DNA of 64,000 nt from Altererythrobacter rubellus (GTDB lineage Bacteria; Pseudomonadota; Alphaproteobacteria; Sphingomonadales; Sphingomonadaceae): NCBI RefSeq assembly GCF_030284385.1, contig NZ_CP127221.1, positions 1,054,001 through 1,118,000 on the forward strand. Reading direction: 5' to 3'. Position 1 is the stretch's first letter, and the number at the start of each line of letters is the position of its first letter. Both the position numbers and the translations under genes were made by a program. Of the stretch, positions 42,611 to 55,336 are shown one piece after another. The notes beneath the pieces are model-generated. The model did no database searches. It was not told the DNA's origin and was given only the letters and a program-made list of their open reading frames with translations.

Positions 42611-43081
42611 ATGTCACGTCGTCGTAGACCCGAAAAGCGGGTTATCCTTCCAGATCCCAAGTTTGGTGATCAGGTTTTGTCGAAGTTCATGAACAACCTC
42701 ATGCTGGACGGTAAGAAGTCCACTGCAGAGCGTATCGTTTATGGCGCACTGGAAACCGTTGAAACCAAGGCGAAAGCCGATCCGGTTCAGCTATTCCACG
42801 AAGCGCTCAACAACGTCGCTCCGCAGGTCGAAGTGCGTAGCCGCCGTGTTGGTGGTGCAACGTATCAGGTTCCGGTTGAAGTGCGCCCCGAGCGCGCTCA
42901 GGCTCTCGCGATCCGCTGGTTGATCGGTGCGGCTCGCGGCCGTGCGGAAACCACTATGGCAGCGCGCCTGTCGGGTGAGCTGATGGATGCTGCGAACAAC
43001 CGCGGCAATGCTGTCAAAAAACGTGAAGATACGCACCGTATGGCTGATGCCAACCGCGCGTTCTCGCATTACCGCTGGTAA
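42611..43081 (+). CDS. rpsG: 30S ribosomal protein S7
   Basis: 156 residues, complete ([20 protein letters not shown] at the start, AFSHYRW at the end). S7 nucleates assembly of the 30S head and in E. coli represses the str operon. The 136-base rpsL-rpsG spacer is GC-rich with CCACCC/GGGTGG arms and could hold an S7 target; this is a guess by analogy. A good GAAGGAG precedes the ATG. Confidence 0.98.
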   Translation: MSRRRRPEKRVILPDPKFGDQVLSKFMNNLMLDGKKSTAERIVYGALETVETKAKADPVQLFHEALNNVAPQVEVRSRRVGGATYQVPVEVRPERAQALAIRWLIGAARGRAETTMAARLSGELMDAANNRGNAVKKREDTHRMADANRAFSHYRW

Positions 43082-43121
43082 CACTAGTTCAAGGGGTTGA
43101 GCCCCTGATGGAGAATTGAAA

Positions 43122-45254
<2,133 letters not shown>

Positions 45255-45274
45255 GCGAGCGACACAGTCTAGGG

Positions 45275-45302
45275 GCGGCGCCTGATTCAGCGGGTGCCGC
45301 CT
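45275..45302 (+). terminator. hairpin between fusA and tuf
   Basis: GGCGGCGCC (45275-45283) pairs fully, with one G-U, with GGTGCCGCC (45294-45302) around a 10-base loop, followed by TTCTCCC. It may attenuate or stabilise the fusA end; tuf is commonly expressed more strongly than fusA. Confidence 0.5.
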
Positions 45303-45343
45303 TCTCCCGCAGAAATTCAATTTTAGCAGAGGTTATTTGAGAA

Positions 45344-46534
45344 ATGGCTAAGGAAAAATTTGAGCGCAATAAGCCGCACTGCAACATCGGCACCATCGGC
45401 CACGTTGACCACGGCAAAACCACGCTGACAGCGGCAATCACCAAGGTGATGGCTGAATCTTACGGCGGTGCAGCAGTCGATTTCGCAAACATCGACAAAG
45501 CCCCCGAAGAGCGCGAGCGCGGCATCACTATCTCGACCGCACACGTCGAATACGAAACCGAAGCTCGTCACTACGCACACGTCGACTGCCCAGGTCACGC
45601 TGACTATGTTAAGAACATGATCACCGGTGCTGCGCAGATGGACGGCGCGATCCTGGTTGTGAACGCAGCTGACGGCCCGATGCCGCAAACGCGTGAGCAC
45701 ATCCTGCTTGCTCGTCAGGTCGGCGTGCCAGCTCTGGTTGTATACATGAACAAGGTTGACCAGGTTGACGACGAGGAAATCCTCGAACTCGTCGAATTGG
45801 AGATTCGCGAATTGCTGAGCGCGTACGACTTTGACGGCGACAATATCGCAATCGTCAAGGGTTCGGCTCTGGCGGCTCTCGAAGGTCGTGACGACGAAAT
45901 CGGCAAGAACTCGATCCTCGAGCTGATGAAGGCCGTTGACGAGCACATCCCGCAGCCCGACCGTCCGGTTGATCAGGACTTCCTGATGCCGATCGAAGAC
46001 GTGTTCTCGATCTCTGGTCGTGGTACGGTTGTTACCGGCCGCGTTGAGACCGGCGTTGTGAACGTTGGCGACGAAGTTGAAATCGTTGGTATCAAGGACA
46101 CCACGAAGACGACTGTTACCGGCGTTGAAATGTTCCGTAAGCTGCTTGATCGCGGTGAAGCTGGCGACAACATCGGTGCGCTGATCCGCGGCGTTGGCCG
46201 TGAAGAAGTTGAGCGTGGCCAGGTTCTGGCGAAGCCAGGTTCTGTGAACCCGCACACCGAGTTCTCTGCAGAAGTTTACGTTCTGTCGAAAGACGAGGGT
46301 GGCCGTCACACGCCGTTCTTCGCGAACTACCGTCCGCAGTTCTACTTCCGTACAACTGACGTGACCGGCGAAGTGATCCTTCCTGAAGGCACTGAAATGG
46401 TCATGCCTGGCGATAACGTATCGATCAACGTCAAGCTGATCGCACCGATCGCTATGGACGAAGGTCTGCGTTTCGCTATCCGCGAAGGTGGCCGCACTGT
46501 TGGTTCAGGCGTTGTAGCCAAGATCACCAAGTAA
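45344..46534 (+). CDS. tuf: elongation factor Tu
   Basis: 396 residues. [20 protein letters not shown] (P loop), [15 protein letters not shown] and NKVDQVDD identify EF-Tu; domains 2 and 3 are complete. It delivers aminoacyl-tRNA to the ribosome. Only one copy is seen in the window. It is set off by hairpins before and after. Confidence 0.98.
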   Translation: MAKEKFERNKPHCNIGTIGHVDHGKTTLTAAITKVMAESYGGAAVDFANIDKAPEERERGITISTAHVEYETEARHYAHVDCPGHADYVKNMITGAAQMDGAILVVNAADGPMPQTREHILLARQVGVPALVVYMNKVDQVDDEEILELVELEIRELLSAYDFDGDNIAIVKGSALAALEGRDDEIGKNSILELMKAVDEHIPQPDRPVDQDFLMPIEDVFSISGRGTVVTGRVETGVVNVGDEVEIVGIKDTTKTTVTGVEMFRKLLDRGEAGDNIGALIRGVGREEVERGQVLAKPGSVNPHTEFSAEVYVLSKDEGGRHTPFFANYRPQFYFRTTDVTGEVILPEGTEMVMPGDNVSINVKLIAPIAMDEGLRFAIREGGRTVGSGVVAKITK

Positions 46535-46568
46535 GCCGCTGCTCCATTAAAGGAGCTTAGCAAATTCG

Positions 46569-46598
46569 GGGGCTGGATCGCGAAAGTGATCCGGCCCC
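46569..46598 (+). terminator. hairpin after tuf
   Basis: GGGGCTGGATC and GATCCGGCCCC form an 11-bp stem with one G-U around GCGAAAGT. No T tract follows, so it may be a rho-independent terminator of low strength or a 3'-end stabiliser. Confidence 0.55.
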
Positions 46599-46702
46599 TA
46601 ATTTATGAAAGGCCCTTTTCACCGCACCTGCGGGGAACAGGGTTGATCGGCAGGCATATTTTTAGGGCATTCGGGGTTGCCAGAATCCTGTGCTCCCGAT
46701 AT

Positions 46703-46820
46703 AGGCCCGCCAACTCCAACGGAGATTCGTTTCCGTTGTAACGAAAATTGTAGAGGTCGCCTGCGGAAGGAAGCGGAAGCAGGGCGGGCCTTTTTTGTTT
46801 TGAGAGGTGGAAACACCTCT
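46703..46820 (+). promoter_or_regulatory. structured leader with terminator-like hairpins before rpsJ
   Basis: AGGCCCGCC (46703-46711) can pair with GGCGGGCCT (46783-46791), which runs straight into six T; inside, CAACGGA (46717-46723) and TCCGTTG (46732-46738) make a local hairpin. A separate hairpin AGAGGTG-GAAA-CACCTCT lies at 46803-46820, 26 bases before the rpsJ ATG. The order (multibranched fold, U-tract, second hairpin, gene) is that of an attenuating ribosomal-protein leader. Confidence 0.5.
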
Positions 46821-46846
46821 TTGGCTCTTTCGCATTGGTATAGGTA

Positions 46847-47158
<312 letters not shown>

Positions 47159-47425
47159 GCCATCTGATCCGGGTCCGTCGGTAGGGACCTTAAACCCACC
47201 GAGAAATTCGGGGCTCCAACGGCCCCGCTGATCTGCCCAGACTGATGGGCGTATCAGCAAGACATTGGGATACCGCCGGACATGTCCGGGTCTGCGTCCC
47301 CCGTCTAGCTTCCCGAGCCAACCGGCATGGGTGGCACTCAGCCCGGACGGGGCGATGCACAACAATTTGGGCTGACAAGCACCTCGGGATGGGCCCGTTG
47401 TGCCTCTGTGTTAGGAGTTTTGACG
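47159..47425 (+). promoter_or_regulatory. 267-base folded spacer between rpsJ and rplC
   Basis: No gene is visible, but several local hairpins are: CGGGGC/GCCCCG (47209-47227), GCTGAT/ATCAGC enclosing GCCC/GGGC (47227-47258), and GCACAAC/GTTGTGC (47357-47403) enclosing GC-rich arms shortly before rplC. Such a length between these two genes is unusual and suggests an internal regulatory RNA or promoter. Confidence 0.45.
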
Positions 47426-48271
47426 ATGCGCACAGGCGTGATCGCAAAGAAAGTCGGGATGACCCGCCTGTTCCAGGAGGACGGACGTCACGTACCTGTG
47501 ACTGTTCTGTCTTTGGAAGACTGTCAGGTTGTCTCACACCGCACCGCAGAAACGGACGGCTATTTTGCTGTTCAGCTGGGTGCAGGTGAAGCGAAACAGA
47601 AAAATGTAGCCAAGCCGCAGCGCGAGCACTTCGCGAAGGCCCAAGTCGGTCTGAAGAAGCGCGTTGCCGAGTTCCGCGTTGAGAGCGAAGACGGTCTTGT
47701 ACCGGTCGGCGCCACAATCAGCGCAGAGCATTTTGTGGCTGGCCAAAAGGTCGACATCACCGGGCATACCCAGGGTAAGGGTTTTGCTGGCGCCATGAAG
47801 CGCTGGGGCTTCGGTGGTCTTCGTGCAACGCACGGTGTCTCGCTCTCTCACCGTTCGCACGGTTCGACGGGTAACCGTCAGGATCCGGGCCGCGTGTTCA
47901 AGGGCAAGAAGATGGCTGGTCACATGGGTGACCGTCAGCGGACGCAGCAGAACCTCGAAGTGGTTCGCACCGACGCTGATCGTGGTCTCATCTTCGTGAA
48001 GGGTTCGGTCCCTGGTTCGAAGAATGGCTGGTTGCTGGTCCGTGACGCTGTGAAGCTGGCTCTGCCAGACGATCTTCCGTTCCCGGGCGCTATCATCGAC
48101 ACGAATGCACCGGCTCCGGAAGCAGAAGCTCCGGCAGTTGAAGAGCAACAGGTTGATGCAGTGGCAGCAGAAGAAGCAGCGGCTCCGGCTGAGGCTCCAG
48201 CGGTAGCACCTGCTGAAACTCCGGCAGCTGTAGGCGATGCGCCTTCCAGCGACGAAAATAAGGAGGGCTAA
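47426..48271 (+). CDS. rplC: 50S ribosomal protein L3 with acidic C-terminal extension
   Basis: 281 residues from ATG 47426 (TTAGGAG upstream). [20 protein letters not shown] and [20 protein letters not shown] ... [20 protein letters not shown] define L3, complete by about residue 226. The remaining 55 residues ([14 protein letters not shown] ... [20 protein letters not shown]) are Ala/Pro/Glu-rich and disordered, beyond the usual 205-215-residue protein. L3 is an early 50S assembly protein near the peptidyl-transferase centre. Four bases before rplD. Confidence 0.97.
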   Translation: MRTGVIAKKVGMTRLFQEDGRHVPVTVLSLEDCQVVSHRTAETDGYFAVQLGAGEAKQKNVAKPQREHFAKAQVGLKKRVAEFRVESEDGLVPVGATISAEHFVAGQKVDITGHTQGKGFAGAMKRWGFGGLRATHGVSLSHRSHGSTGNRQDPGRVFKGKKMAGHMGDRQRTQQNLEVVRTDADRGLIFVKGSVPGSKNGWLLVRDAVKLALPDDLPFPGAIIDTNAPAPEAEAPAVEEQQVDAVAAEEAAAPAEAPAVAPAETPAAVGDAPSSDENKEG

Positions 48272-48274
48272 GCC

Positions 48275-48898
48275 ATGAAGGTGAAGGTCCAGAAAATCGA
48301 CGGCAAGGCAGCTGGCGACGTAGAACTGAATAAGGATGTGTTCGGTGTAGAGCCGCGCGCAGACATTCTGCACCGCGTGGTCACCTGGCAGCTGGAAAAC
48401 CGCCGTGCCACCGCACGTCCGACGCGTGAGCGTTCAGACATTGCACGCACTGGCAAGAAGTTTGGCCCGCAAAAAGGTTCAGGTGGTGCACGTCACGGTG
48501 ACCGCGGCGCGCCTATCTTCATCGGTGGTGGTAAAGCGCACGGTGCTCGCAAGCGTGATTTCGATCAGTCGCTGAACAAGAAGATCCGTTCGCTTGGCCT
48601 GAAAATGGCTCTGTCGAGCAAGGCGAAAGACGGCCTGGTGGTTGTTGACAGCCTTTCGCTCAAGGATGCCAAGACCAAGGTGCTTAAAGGTCACTTCGAC
48701 AAGGCTGGCTGGAACGGCAAGGTCCTCGTGATCGACGGCGAAAGCGTAGACGAAGGCTTCAAGAAAGCCGCAGGCAACCTGCCGGGTGTCAACGTGATGC
48801 CGGCGATGGGTGCGAACGTCTATGACATTCTCAACCACGACACGCTTGTCCTGACCAAGGAAGCGGTCGAAAAGCTGGAGGCGCGCTTCAATGGCTAA
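48275..48898 (+). CDS. rplD: 50S ribosomal protein L4
   Basis: 207 residues. The extended loop motif ([20 protein letters not shown], then [19 protein letters not shown]) that lines the exit tunnel is complete. In gammaproteobacteria L4 also represses the S10 operon through its leader. Overlaps rplW by 8 bases. Confidence 0.97.
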   Translation: MKVKVQKIDGKAAGDVELNKDVFGVEPRADILHRVVTWQLENRRATARPTRERSDIARTGKKFGPQKGSGGARHGDRGAPIFIGGGKAHGARKRDFDQSLNKKIRSLGLKMALSSKAKDGLVVVDSLSLKDAKTKVLKGHFDKAGWNGKVLVIDGESVDEGFKKAAGNLPGVNVMPAMGANVYDILNHDTLVLTKEAVEKLEARFNG

Positions 48899-49199
48899 AA
48901 AGCAAGAAATCGATGCGCGTCACTATGACGTGATCCTGGCTCCGCACATCACCGAGAAGTCCACGATGGCTTCCGAGAACAACGCTGTTGTTTTCAAGGT
49001 TTCGGGCGATGCGACGAAGCCACAGATCAAAGAGGCGGTTGAAGCGATCTACGACAAGAAAGTCGTGAACGTGAACACCATCAACGTCAAAGGCAAGACC
49101 AAGCGCTGGAAGGGTAAACCTTACAAGCGCAATGACGTGAAAAAAGCGATCGTCACCCTCGCCGAGGGTGAAATGATCGATATCACTAGCGGTATCTGA
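48891..49199 (+). CDS. rplW: 50S ribosomal protein L23
   Basis: 102 residues ([20 protein letters not shown], then [20 protein letters not shown]). L23 lies at the tunnel exit and is the docking site of trigger factor and SRP. Eight bases before rplB. Confidence 0.97.
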   Translation: MAKKQEIDARHYDVILAPHITEKSTMASENNAVVFKVSGDATKPQIKEAVEAIYDKKVVNVNTINVKGKTKRWKGKPYKRNDVKKAIVTLAEGEMIDITSGI

Positions 49200-49207
49200 G
49201 GCGGATC

Positions 49208-50044
49208 ATGGCACTCAAGAACTACAAACCGACAAGCCCCGCGCGCCGCGGCCTGATTCTTGTCGACAAGTCCGGCCTGTACAAAGGCAAGCCGGTCAAG
49301 TCGCTGACAGAAGGCAAGCGCAAGACCGGTGGCCGTAACAACAAAGGTCATGTCACGTCGCGTGGCATCGGCGGTGGTCACAAGCAGAAGTACCGCTTTA
49401 TCGACTTCAAGCGTCGTAAGTGGGATGTTCCTGCGACTGTCGAGCGGATCGAGTATGACCCGAACCGTACGGCTTTCATCGCGCTTCTCAAATATGAAGA
49501 CGGTGAGCAGGCATACATCATCTGTCCGCAGCGTGTTGCTGTTGGTGACACCATCATTGCTGGCGAAAAGACCGACACGAAGCCAGGCAATGCCATGCTT
49601 CTGGGTCAGATGCCGGTTGGCACGATCTGCCACAACGTAGAGATGAAGCCGGGCAAGGGCGGTCAGATCGCTCGCTCTGCTGGCGCTTACGTTCAGCTGG
49701 TTGGCCGTGACCGCGGCATGGTGATCGTTCGTTTGAACTCTGGCGAACAGCGTTACCTTCGCAGCGATTGCATGGGCACGGTTGGCGCGGTGTCTAACCC
49801 CGACAACCAGAACCAGAACTTTGCGAAAGCCGGCCGCACACGCTGGAAGGGCAAGCGCCCTCTCACACGTGGTGTTGCGAAGAACCCGGTCGATCACCCA
49901 CACGGCGGTGGTGAAGGCCGTACCTCAGGTGGCCGTCACCCGGTTACCCCTTGGGGCAAGCCGACCAAGGGTGCTCGCACTCGTAACAACAAGCAGACGG
50001 ACAAGATGATCATCCGTTCGCGCCACGCCAAGAAGAAGAGGTAA
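49208..50044 (+). CDS. rplB: 50S ribosomal protein L2
   Basis: 278 residues. [20 protein letters not shown] and the C-terminal [20 protein letters not shown] with the conserved His needed for peptidyl transfer are present. Standard length. Confidence 0.98.
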   Translation: MALKNYKPTSPARRGLILVDKSGLYKGKPVKSLTEGKRKTGGRNNKGHVTSRGIGGGHKQKYRFIDFKRRKWDVPATVERIEYDPNRTAFIALLKYEDGEQAYIICPQRVAVGDTIIAGEKTDTKPGNAMLLGQMPVGTICHNVEMKPGKGGQIARSAGAYVQLVGRDRGMVIVRLNSGEQRYLRSDCMGTVGAVSNPDNQNQNFAKAGRTRWKGKRPLTRGVAKNPVDHPHGGGEGRTSGGRHPVTPWGKPTKGARTRNNKQTDKMIIRSRHAKKKR

Positions 50045-50050
50045 GGACAC

Positions 50051-50326
50051 ATGGCACGTTCCGTCTGGAAAGGTCCGTTTGTCGAACTCAGCCTTCTGAA
50101 GAAGGCGGAGGACGCACAAGAGGCGAGCAACAGCAAGCCGATCAAGACCTGGTCGCGTCGCTCGACCATTCTCCCGCAGTTCGTTGGTCTGACATTCAAT
50201 GTCTACAACGGGCACAAGTTCATTCCCGTCTCTGTTTCGGAAGAGATGGTTGGCCACAAGCTTGGTGAATTCGCGCCGACGCGCACATTCCCCGGCCATG
50301 CTGCCGACAAGAAGGGTAAGCGCTAA
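50051..50326 (+). CDS. rpsS: 30S ribosomal protein S19
   Basis: 91 residues ([40 protein letters not shown]). Head protein contacting tRNA-proximal 16S rRNA. The rplV ATG overlaps its stop codon by one base. Confidence 0.97.
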   Translation: MARSVWKGPFVELSLLKKAEDAQEASNSKPIKTWSRRSTILPQFVGLTFNVYNGHKFIPVSVSEEMVGHKLGEFAPTRTFPGHAADKKGKR

Positions 50327-50709
50327 TGGGCAAGGCAAAATCACCGCGCCGTGTTGGCGATAACGAGGCATTGGCTGTCGGCACCACGATCCGTGGTTCG
50401 GCGCAGAAGCTGAACCTCGTTGCACAGCTGATCCGCGGCAAAAAGGCCGAAGAGGCTTTGAACATCCTCTCCTTCTCCAAGAAGGCGATGGCGCGTGACG
50501 CCAGCAAGGTGCTCGCTTCGGCGATTGCCAATGCGGAAAACAACCATAATCTCGACGTCGACGCGTTGGTCGTTGCCGAGGCTTCAGTGGGCAAGTCGAT
50601 TACGATGAAGCGTTTCCACACACGTGGCCGCGGCAAGTCGACCCGTATCCTGAAGCCGTTCAGCAAGCTGCGCATCGTGGTTCGCGAGCACGACGAGGAA
50701 GAGGCGTAA
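50326..50709 (+). CDS. rplV: 50S ribosomal protein L22
   Basis: 127 residues with the long beta-hairpin that reaches the exit tunnel ([20 protein letters not shown]). Slightly longer than E. coli L22 (110) through an N-terminal stretch. Coupled to rpsS by stop-start overlap; one base separates it from rpsC. Confidence 0.97.
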   Translation: MGKAKSPRRVGDNEALAVGTTIRGSAQKLNLVAQLIRGKKAEEALNILSFSKKAMARDASKVLASAIANAENNHNLDVDALVVAEASVGKSITMKRFHTRGRGKSTRILKPFSKLRIVVREHDEEEA

Positions 50710-50710
50710 G

Positions 50711-51406
50711 ATGGGCCAGAAGAGCAATCCGATCGGTCTGCGCCTGCAGATCAACCGCACCTGGGACAGTCGCTGGTACGCTGAAGGGCGTGACTATGCG
50801 AAGCTTCTCAAGGAAGACATCGAGATCCGCAAATACATCTTCGAAACCGTGCCACAGGCTGCGATTTCGAAGGTTGTGATCGAGCGTCCGGCGAAACTTT
50901 GCCGCGTTTCTATCTATGCTGCACGCCCAGGCGTGATCATCGGCAAGAAAGGCGCAGACATCGAGAAGCTTCGTTCGAAGCTTGCATCGATGACTGATAG
51001 CGAAGTGAAGCTGAACATCGTTGAAATCCGCAAGCCGGAAATCGACGCGAAGCTTGTTGCACAAGGTATCGCTGACCAGCTGATCCGCCGTGTCGCTTTC
51101 CGTCGCGCTATGAAGCGTGCGGTTCAGTCGGCTCTGCGTCTTGGTGCAGAAGGCATCAAGATCACCTGTGGTGGTCGTTTGGGCGGTGCGGAAATCGCCC
51201 GCGTTGAATGGTACCGCGAAGGCCGCGTTCCGCTGCACACGCTGCGTGCCAACATCGACTACGCCGAAACCGAAGCGCTGACTGCTTATGGCATCATCGG
51301 TATCAAGGTCTGGATCTTCAAAGGCGAGATCCTGGCACATGATCCGACTGCGCAAGACCGTTTGATGATGGAAGCTCAGACTTCCGGCGTGCGCCCCGCT
51401 CGTTGA
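50711..51406 (+). CDS. rpsC: 30S ribosomal protein S3
   Basis: 231 residues. The KH domain ([20 protein letters not shown]) and C-terminal [11 protein letters not shown] are present. S3 lines the mRNA entry channel with S4 and S5. Confidence 0.97.
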   Translation: MGQKSNPIGLRLQINRTWDSRWYAEGRDYAKLLKEDIEIRKYIFETVPQAAISKVVIERPAKLCRVSIYAARPGVIIGKKGADIEKLRSKLASMTDSEVKLNIVEIRKPEIDAKLVAQGIADQLIRRVAFRRAMKRAVQSALRLGAEGIKITCGGRLGGAEIARVEWYREGRVPLHTLRANIDYAETEALTAYGIIGIKVWIFKGEILAHDPTAQDRLMMEAQTSGVRPAR

Positions 51407-51440
51407 TGGCGCCGCGCTGATTGGAAGATAGAGACAGACA

Positions 51441-51878
51441 ATGTTGCAACCGAAGAAATCCAAATACCGCAAGGCTTTCAAGGGCCGGATCAAGGGCGAC
51501 GCAAAGGGTGGCACTACGCTGAACTTCGGCTCTTATGGTCTCAAGGCACTTGAGCCAGAGCGTATCACTGCACGCCAGATCGAAGCTGCGCGTCGTGCGA
51601 TTACCCGTGCGATGAAGCGTCAGGGCCGTCTCTGGATCCGTGTATTCCCGGACGTGCCGGTTTCGAAGAAGCCTGCCGAGGTCCGTCAGGGTAAAGGTAA
51701 GGGTTCAGTTGAATACTGGGCTGCGCGCGTAAAGCCGGGCCGCATCCTGTTCGAACTCGACGGTGTACCTGGCCCGCTGGCTGCGCTCGCATTTGAACGC
51801 GCTGCGATGAAACTGCCGATCAAAACCAAGGTTGTTGCCCGTCTGGGTGATACCTCTCACCTGGGAGGCGACAAATGA
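51441..51878 (+). CDS. rplP: 50S ribosomal protein L16
   Basis: 145 residues ([40 protein letters not shown]). Binds near the A-site finger. Overlaps rpmC by 4 bases (ATGA). Confidence 0.97.
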   Translation: MLQPKKSKYRKAFKGRIKGDAKGGTTLNFGSYGLKALEPERITARQIEAARRAITRAMKRQGRLWIRVFPDVPVSKKPAEVRQGKGKGSVEYWAARVKPGRILFELDGVPGPLAALAFERAAMKLPIKTKVVARLGDTSHLGGDK

Positions 51879-52081
51879 GCAAGGTAGAAGATCTGCGCAC
51901 TAAGACTGATGATCAGCTTTCCGCTGAACTGACCGAGCTGAAGCGCGAACAGTTTAACCTGCGTTTTCAGGCTGCCACCAACCAACTCGAGCGTCCTGCT
52001 CGGGTTCGGGAAGTGCGCCGTTCGATCGCTCAGATCAAAACGCTGCAAAACGAGCGCGCAGCTGCGGCTGTGAAGGCTTAA
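51875..52081 (+). CDS. rpmC: 50S ribosomal protein L29
   Basis: 68 residues, two helices ([20 protein letters not shown], then [20 protein letters not shown]). Surface protein next to L23 at the tunnel exit. Confidence 0.96.
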   Translation: MSKVEDLRTKTDDQLSAELTELKREQFNLRFQAATNQLERPARVREVRRSIAQIKTLQNERAAAAVKA

Positions 52082-52091
52082 GGAGTAGACC

Positions 52092-52382
52092 ATGCCGAAA
52101 CGTATCCTGATCGGATCTGTCACCTCCGACAAGACCGACAAAACCGTGACCGTACTGGTCGAACGCAAGGTGAAGCACCCGCTTTACGGGAAGATCATCC
52201 GTCGTTCGAAGAAGTATCACGCTCACGACGAAAACAACGAATACGCGATTGGTGACGTGGTCCGCATTGAAGAGACCAAGCCGATTTCGAAAACCAAGAC
52301 CTGGACCGTGAAGGATCGGGTTGTGGCTGGTGGAACTCAGGCAGTGGAAGCTGACCTCGAAGTCGAAGCCGCCGGTAACTGA
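52092..52382 (+). CDS. rpsQ: 30S ribosomal protein S17
   Basis: 96 residues: OB-fold core ([31 protein letters not shown]-like [20 protein letters not shown]) plus a short acidic C-terminal tail ([12 protein letters not shown]). Last gene of the S10 operon; 72 bases to rplN. Confidence 0.97.
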   Translation: MPKRILIGSVTSDKTDKTVTVLVERKVKHPLYGKIIRRSKKYHAHDENNEYAIGDVVRIEETKPISKTKTWTVKDRVVAGGTQAVEADLEVEAAGN

Positions 52383-52454
52383 GTTAGACGAAGGAACTGT
52401 TGAGCCCCGGTTGGTATCGGGCGTCCCAACAAGCCAAGAGAAGGAACCGGATCA

Positions 52455-52823
52455 ATGATCCAGATGCAGTCCAATCTCGACGTCGCAGACAATAGCGGCG
52501 CAAAGCGCGTCCAGTGCATTAAAGTACTGGGTGGCTCAAAGCGTCGCACTGCGAGTGTCGGAGACGTGATCGTGGTTTCCGTTAAGGAAGCCCAACCACG
52601 TGCCAAAGTTAAGAAGGGCGACGTGCACCGCGCAGTGATCGTGCGAACAAAGAAGGAAGTGCGCCGCAAAGACGGCAGCGTGATCCGCTTTGACAGCAAC
52701 GCTGCAGTGCTCGTGAACAAGAGCGAAGAGCCAATCGGCACCCGTATCTTTGGCCCAGTTGTTCGTGAACTGCGTGGCCGCGGCTTCATGAAGATCATCT
52801 CGCTTGCGCCGGAGGTGCTGTGA
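52455..52823 (+). CDS. rplN: 50S ribosomal protein L14
   Basis: 122 residues ([38 protein letters not shown]). First gene of the spc operon. Its stop overlaps the rplX start (TGATG). Confidence 0.98.
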   Translation: MIQMQSNLDVADNSGAKRVQCIKVLGGSKRRTASVGDVIVVSVKEAQPRAKVKKGDVHRAVIVRTKKEVRRKDGSVIRFDSNAAVLVNKSEEPIGTRIFGPVVRELRGRGFMKIISLAPEVL

Positions 52824-53146
52824 TGGGTGCTGCAAAGATCAAGAAGGGTGACAGCGTTGTCGTTCTGTCTGGCAAGGACAAGGGTAAGACCGGTACGGTC
52901 ACTCAAGTCATGCCAAAGGAAGGCAAAGTCGTGGTTGAAGGCATGAATGTCGCAACCCGTCACCGCAAACCGAGCCAGGCCAACCCGCAAGGTGGCATTG
53001 AGCGCCGTGAGGCTCCGATGCACATCAGCAAGGTTGCCGTGGCTGATCCGAAGGATGGCAAGCCCACCCGCGTCCGCTTCGATGTGAAGAAGGACGGTTC
53101 CAAAGTGCGCGTTGCCGTAAAGAGTGGGGAGACCATCGATGGCTGA
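52823..53146 (+). CDS. rplX: 50S ribosomal protein L24
   Basis: 107 residues from ATG 52823. KOW motif ([20 protein letters not shown]), assembly initiator of the 50S. Overlaps rplE by 8 bases. Confidence 0.97.
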   Translation: MGAAKIKKGDSVVVLSGKDKGKTGTVTQVMPKEGKVVVEGMNVATRHRKPSQANPQGGIERREAPMHISKVAVADPKDGKPTRVRFDVKKDGSKVRVAVKSGETIDG

Positions 53147-53720
53147 TTACACTCCTCGTCTAAAGCAGAAGTTCGAAGACCAGATCGTCAAGGCGATGAC
53201 CGAGAAGTTCGGTTACAGGAATCGTCTTGAAGTTCCGAAGCTTGAGAAAGTCACACTCAACATGGGTGTGGGCGAAGCAAGCCAGGACAAGAAGAAGGTA
53301 ACGATCGCTGCTGAGGAAATGGCGCTGATCGCCGGCCAGAAGCCGGTCATCACTAAAGCCAAGAAGTCGATCGCTCAGTTCAAGCTGCGCGAAGGCATGC
53401 CGATCGGTTGCAAGGTAACCCTGCGCCGTGACCGTATGTACGAATTCATGGATCGTCTGGTGACTGTTGCAATGCCTCGCATTCGTGACTTTCGTGGTCT
53501 GAACCCGAAGTCATTCGATGGCCGTGGCAACTATGCAATGGGCCTCAAGGAACAGATCGTGTTCCCTGAGATCAGCTATGATCAAATCGAAAAGGTGCGT
53601 GGCATGGATATCATCGTCACCACTACCGCAAAAACCGATGACGAAGCACGTGAATTGCTGAAGCTGTTTGGCTTCCCTTTCCCCGCCGAAGCATCAGATG
53701 AAGATAAGGAAGCGGCGTAA
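53139..53720 (+). CDS. rplE: 50S ribosomal protein L5
   Basis: 193 residues from ATG 53139, chosen because the family begins [12 protein letters not shown]. Core [16 protein letters not shown] and [20 protein letters not shown] present, with a slightly longer acidic end ([10 protein letters not shown]). Binds 5S rRNA. Confidence 0.97.
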   Translation: MADYTPRLKQKFEDQIVKAMTEKFGYRNRLEVPKLEKVTLNMGVGEASQDKKKVTIAAEEMALIAGQKPVITKAKKSIAQFKLREGMPIGCKVTLRRDRMYEFMDRLVTVAMPRIRDFRGLNPKSFDGRGNYAMGLKEQIVFPEISYDQIEKVRGMDIIVTTTAKTDDEARELLKLFGFPFPAEASDEDKEAA

Positions 53721-53744
53721 GCCGCTTAGGAGAGCTTAAGTCCA

Positions 53745-54050
53745 ATGGCGAAACTGAGTTCCATCAACAAGAACGAGAAGCGCAAGAAGCTCGTTCAGAA
53801 GTACGCAAACAAGTACGCCAAGCTTAAGGCGATTGCTGCGGACGAGTCTCTCGATGAGAGCGAACGTCTGATTGCACGTCTGAAGATGGCGGAAATCCCG
53901 CGCAATGCGAACCCGACCCGGGTCCGCAACCGCTGCGCCACCACCGGCCGCCCACGCGGCTATTACCGTAAGTTCGGCATCAACCGTATCGAACTGCGTC
54001 AACTCGGCAACCGGGGCATGATCCCTGGTCTGACCAAGTCGAGCTGGTGA
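53745..54050 (+). CDS. rpsN: 30S ribosomal protein S14
   Basis: 101 residues, the long zinc-free form (only one Cys in [20 protein letters not shown]), so there is no zinc ribbon. Located in the 30S head. Confidence 0.97.
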   Translation: MAKLSSINKNEKRKKLVQKYANKYAKLKAIAADESLDESERLIARLKMAEIPRNANPTRVRNRCATTGRPRGYYRKFGINRIELRQLGNRGMIPGLTKSSW

Positions 54051-54061
54051 GGAATTAGACA

Positions 54062-54457
54062 ATGGCAATGACCGATCCATTGGGTGATATGCTCACCCGT
54101 ATCCGCAACGGCCAGCAGGCGAAGAAGGACTCTGTCCTGTCACCTGCGTCAAAGCTGCGTGCGAATGTGCTCGAAGTGCTTCAGCGTGAAGGCTACATCC
54201 GTGGCTACAGCGAAGACGCATCTGGCAAACACCCTGCGCTGCGGATCGAACTGAAATATTTCGAGGGTGAACCGGCTATCAAGCATGTCGCTCGTGTCTC
54301 CAAGCCTGGCCGCCGCGTTTATTCGGGTTCGAAAGAGCTTCCGACTGTGCGCAACGGCCTTGGTATCACCATCGTTTCGACCCCTCGCGGAGTGCTTTCG
54401 GACAGCGAAGCTCGCAACGAGAACGTCGGTGGCGAAGTGCTGGCGGAGGTGTTCTAA
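54062..54457 (+). CDS. rpsH: 30S ribosomal protein S8
   Basis: 131 residues ([40 protein letters not shown]). In E. coli S8 represses the spc operon by binding near rplE. Stop-start overlap with rplF. Confidence 0.97.
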   Translation: MAMTDPLGDMLTRIRNGQQAKKDSVLSPASKLRANVLEVLQREGYIRGYSEDASGKHPALRIELKYFEGEPAIKHVARVSKPGRRVYSGSKELPTVRNGLGITIVSTPRGVLSDSEARNENVGGEVLAEVF

Positions 54458-54990
54458 TGAGCCGTATTGGTAAGAAAGCGGTTGCGATCCCTAGCGGCGT
54501 AACGGCTACCATCGAAAACGGTACGATGACCGTGAAGGGCCCGAAAGGCACCCTTTCCATGGGTCTCAGTGACCTGATCGACTACAAGGTCGAAGGTGAA
54601 GAGATCCAGGTCAACCCGGCCAACGACACCAAGCAGGCGCGCTCTTTCTGGGGCATGCATCGCACGCTGGTATCGAACCTGGTTGAAGGTGTGACCGACG
54701 GTTTCACCAAGACACTTGAAATTTCAGGTGTCGGTTATCGTGCTCAGGCGCAGGGCAACAAGCTCAAGCTGCAGCTCGGTTTCAGCCACGATGTCGACAT
54801 CGACGTGCCAGAAGGCATCGACGTGAAGACACCTGATCAGACAACTGTGATTGTAAGCGGAATGGACAAGCAGGCCGTTGGCCAGCTCGCCGCTGAAATC
54901 CGCCGCTGGCGCAAGCCCGAGCCTTACAAGGGCAAGGGTATCAAGTACCAGGGCGAGTATGTCTTCCGTAAGGAAGGGAAGAAGAAGTAA
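54457..54990 (+). CDS. rplF: 50S ribosomal protein L6
   Basis: 177 residues, two repeated domains ([21 protein letters not shown]-terminal [20 protein letters not shown]). One base before rplR. Confidence 0.98.
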   Translation: MSRIGKKAVAIPSGVTATIENGTMTVKGPKGTLSMGLSDLIDYKVEGEEIQVNPANDTKQARSFWGMHRTLVSNLVEGVTDGFTKTLEISGVGYRAQAQGNKLKLQLGFSHDVDIDVPEGIDVKTPDQTTVIVSGMDKQAVGQLAAEIRRWRKPEPYKGKGIKYQGEYVFRKEGKKK

Positions 54991-54991
54991 G

Positions 54992-55336
54992 ATGGCAAAG
55001 CTTTCTCTCTTTGAACGCCGCCGCCGCCGCGTGCGCACCGCGCTTCGCAGCCGTGCTGGTGGTAAGCCGCGCCTGTCCGTGCACCGCACCGGCAAGCATA
55101 TCTACGCGCAGATCATCGATGATGCAGACGGCAAGACGCTTGCTGCCGCTTCGACGCTCGGTGCGAAGGCTTCAGGTGCCAATGTCGATGCCGCCACAAA
55201 GGTTGGCAAGGACATTGCAGCTGCTGCCAAGAAGGCTGGCGTAACGACTGTCGTGTTCGATCGCGGCGGTTTCCTTTTCCACGGCCGCGTGAAAGCGTTG
55301 GCTGATGCCGCTCGCGAAGGCGGGCTGGAGTTCTGA
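54992..55336 (+). CDS. rplR: 50S ribosomal protein L18
   Basis: 114 residues from ATG 54992 ([40 protein letters not shown]). 5S rRNA binder. Its stop overlaps the first ATG of rpsE. Confidence 0.97.
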   Translation: MAKLSLFERRRRRVRTALRSRAGGKPRLSVHRTGKHIYAQIIDDADGKTLAAASTLGAKASGANVDAATKVGKDIAAAAKKAGVTTVVFDRGGFLFHGRVKALADAAREGGLEF

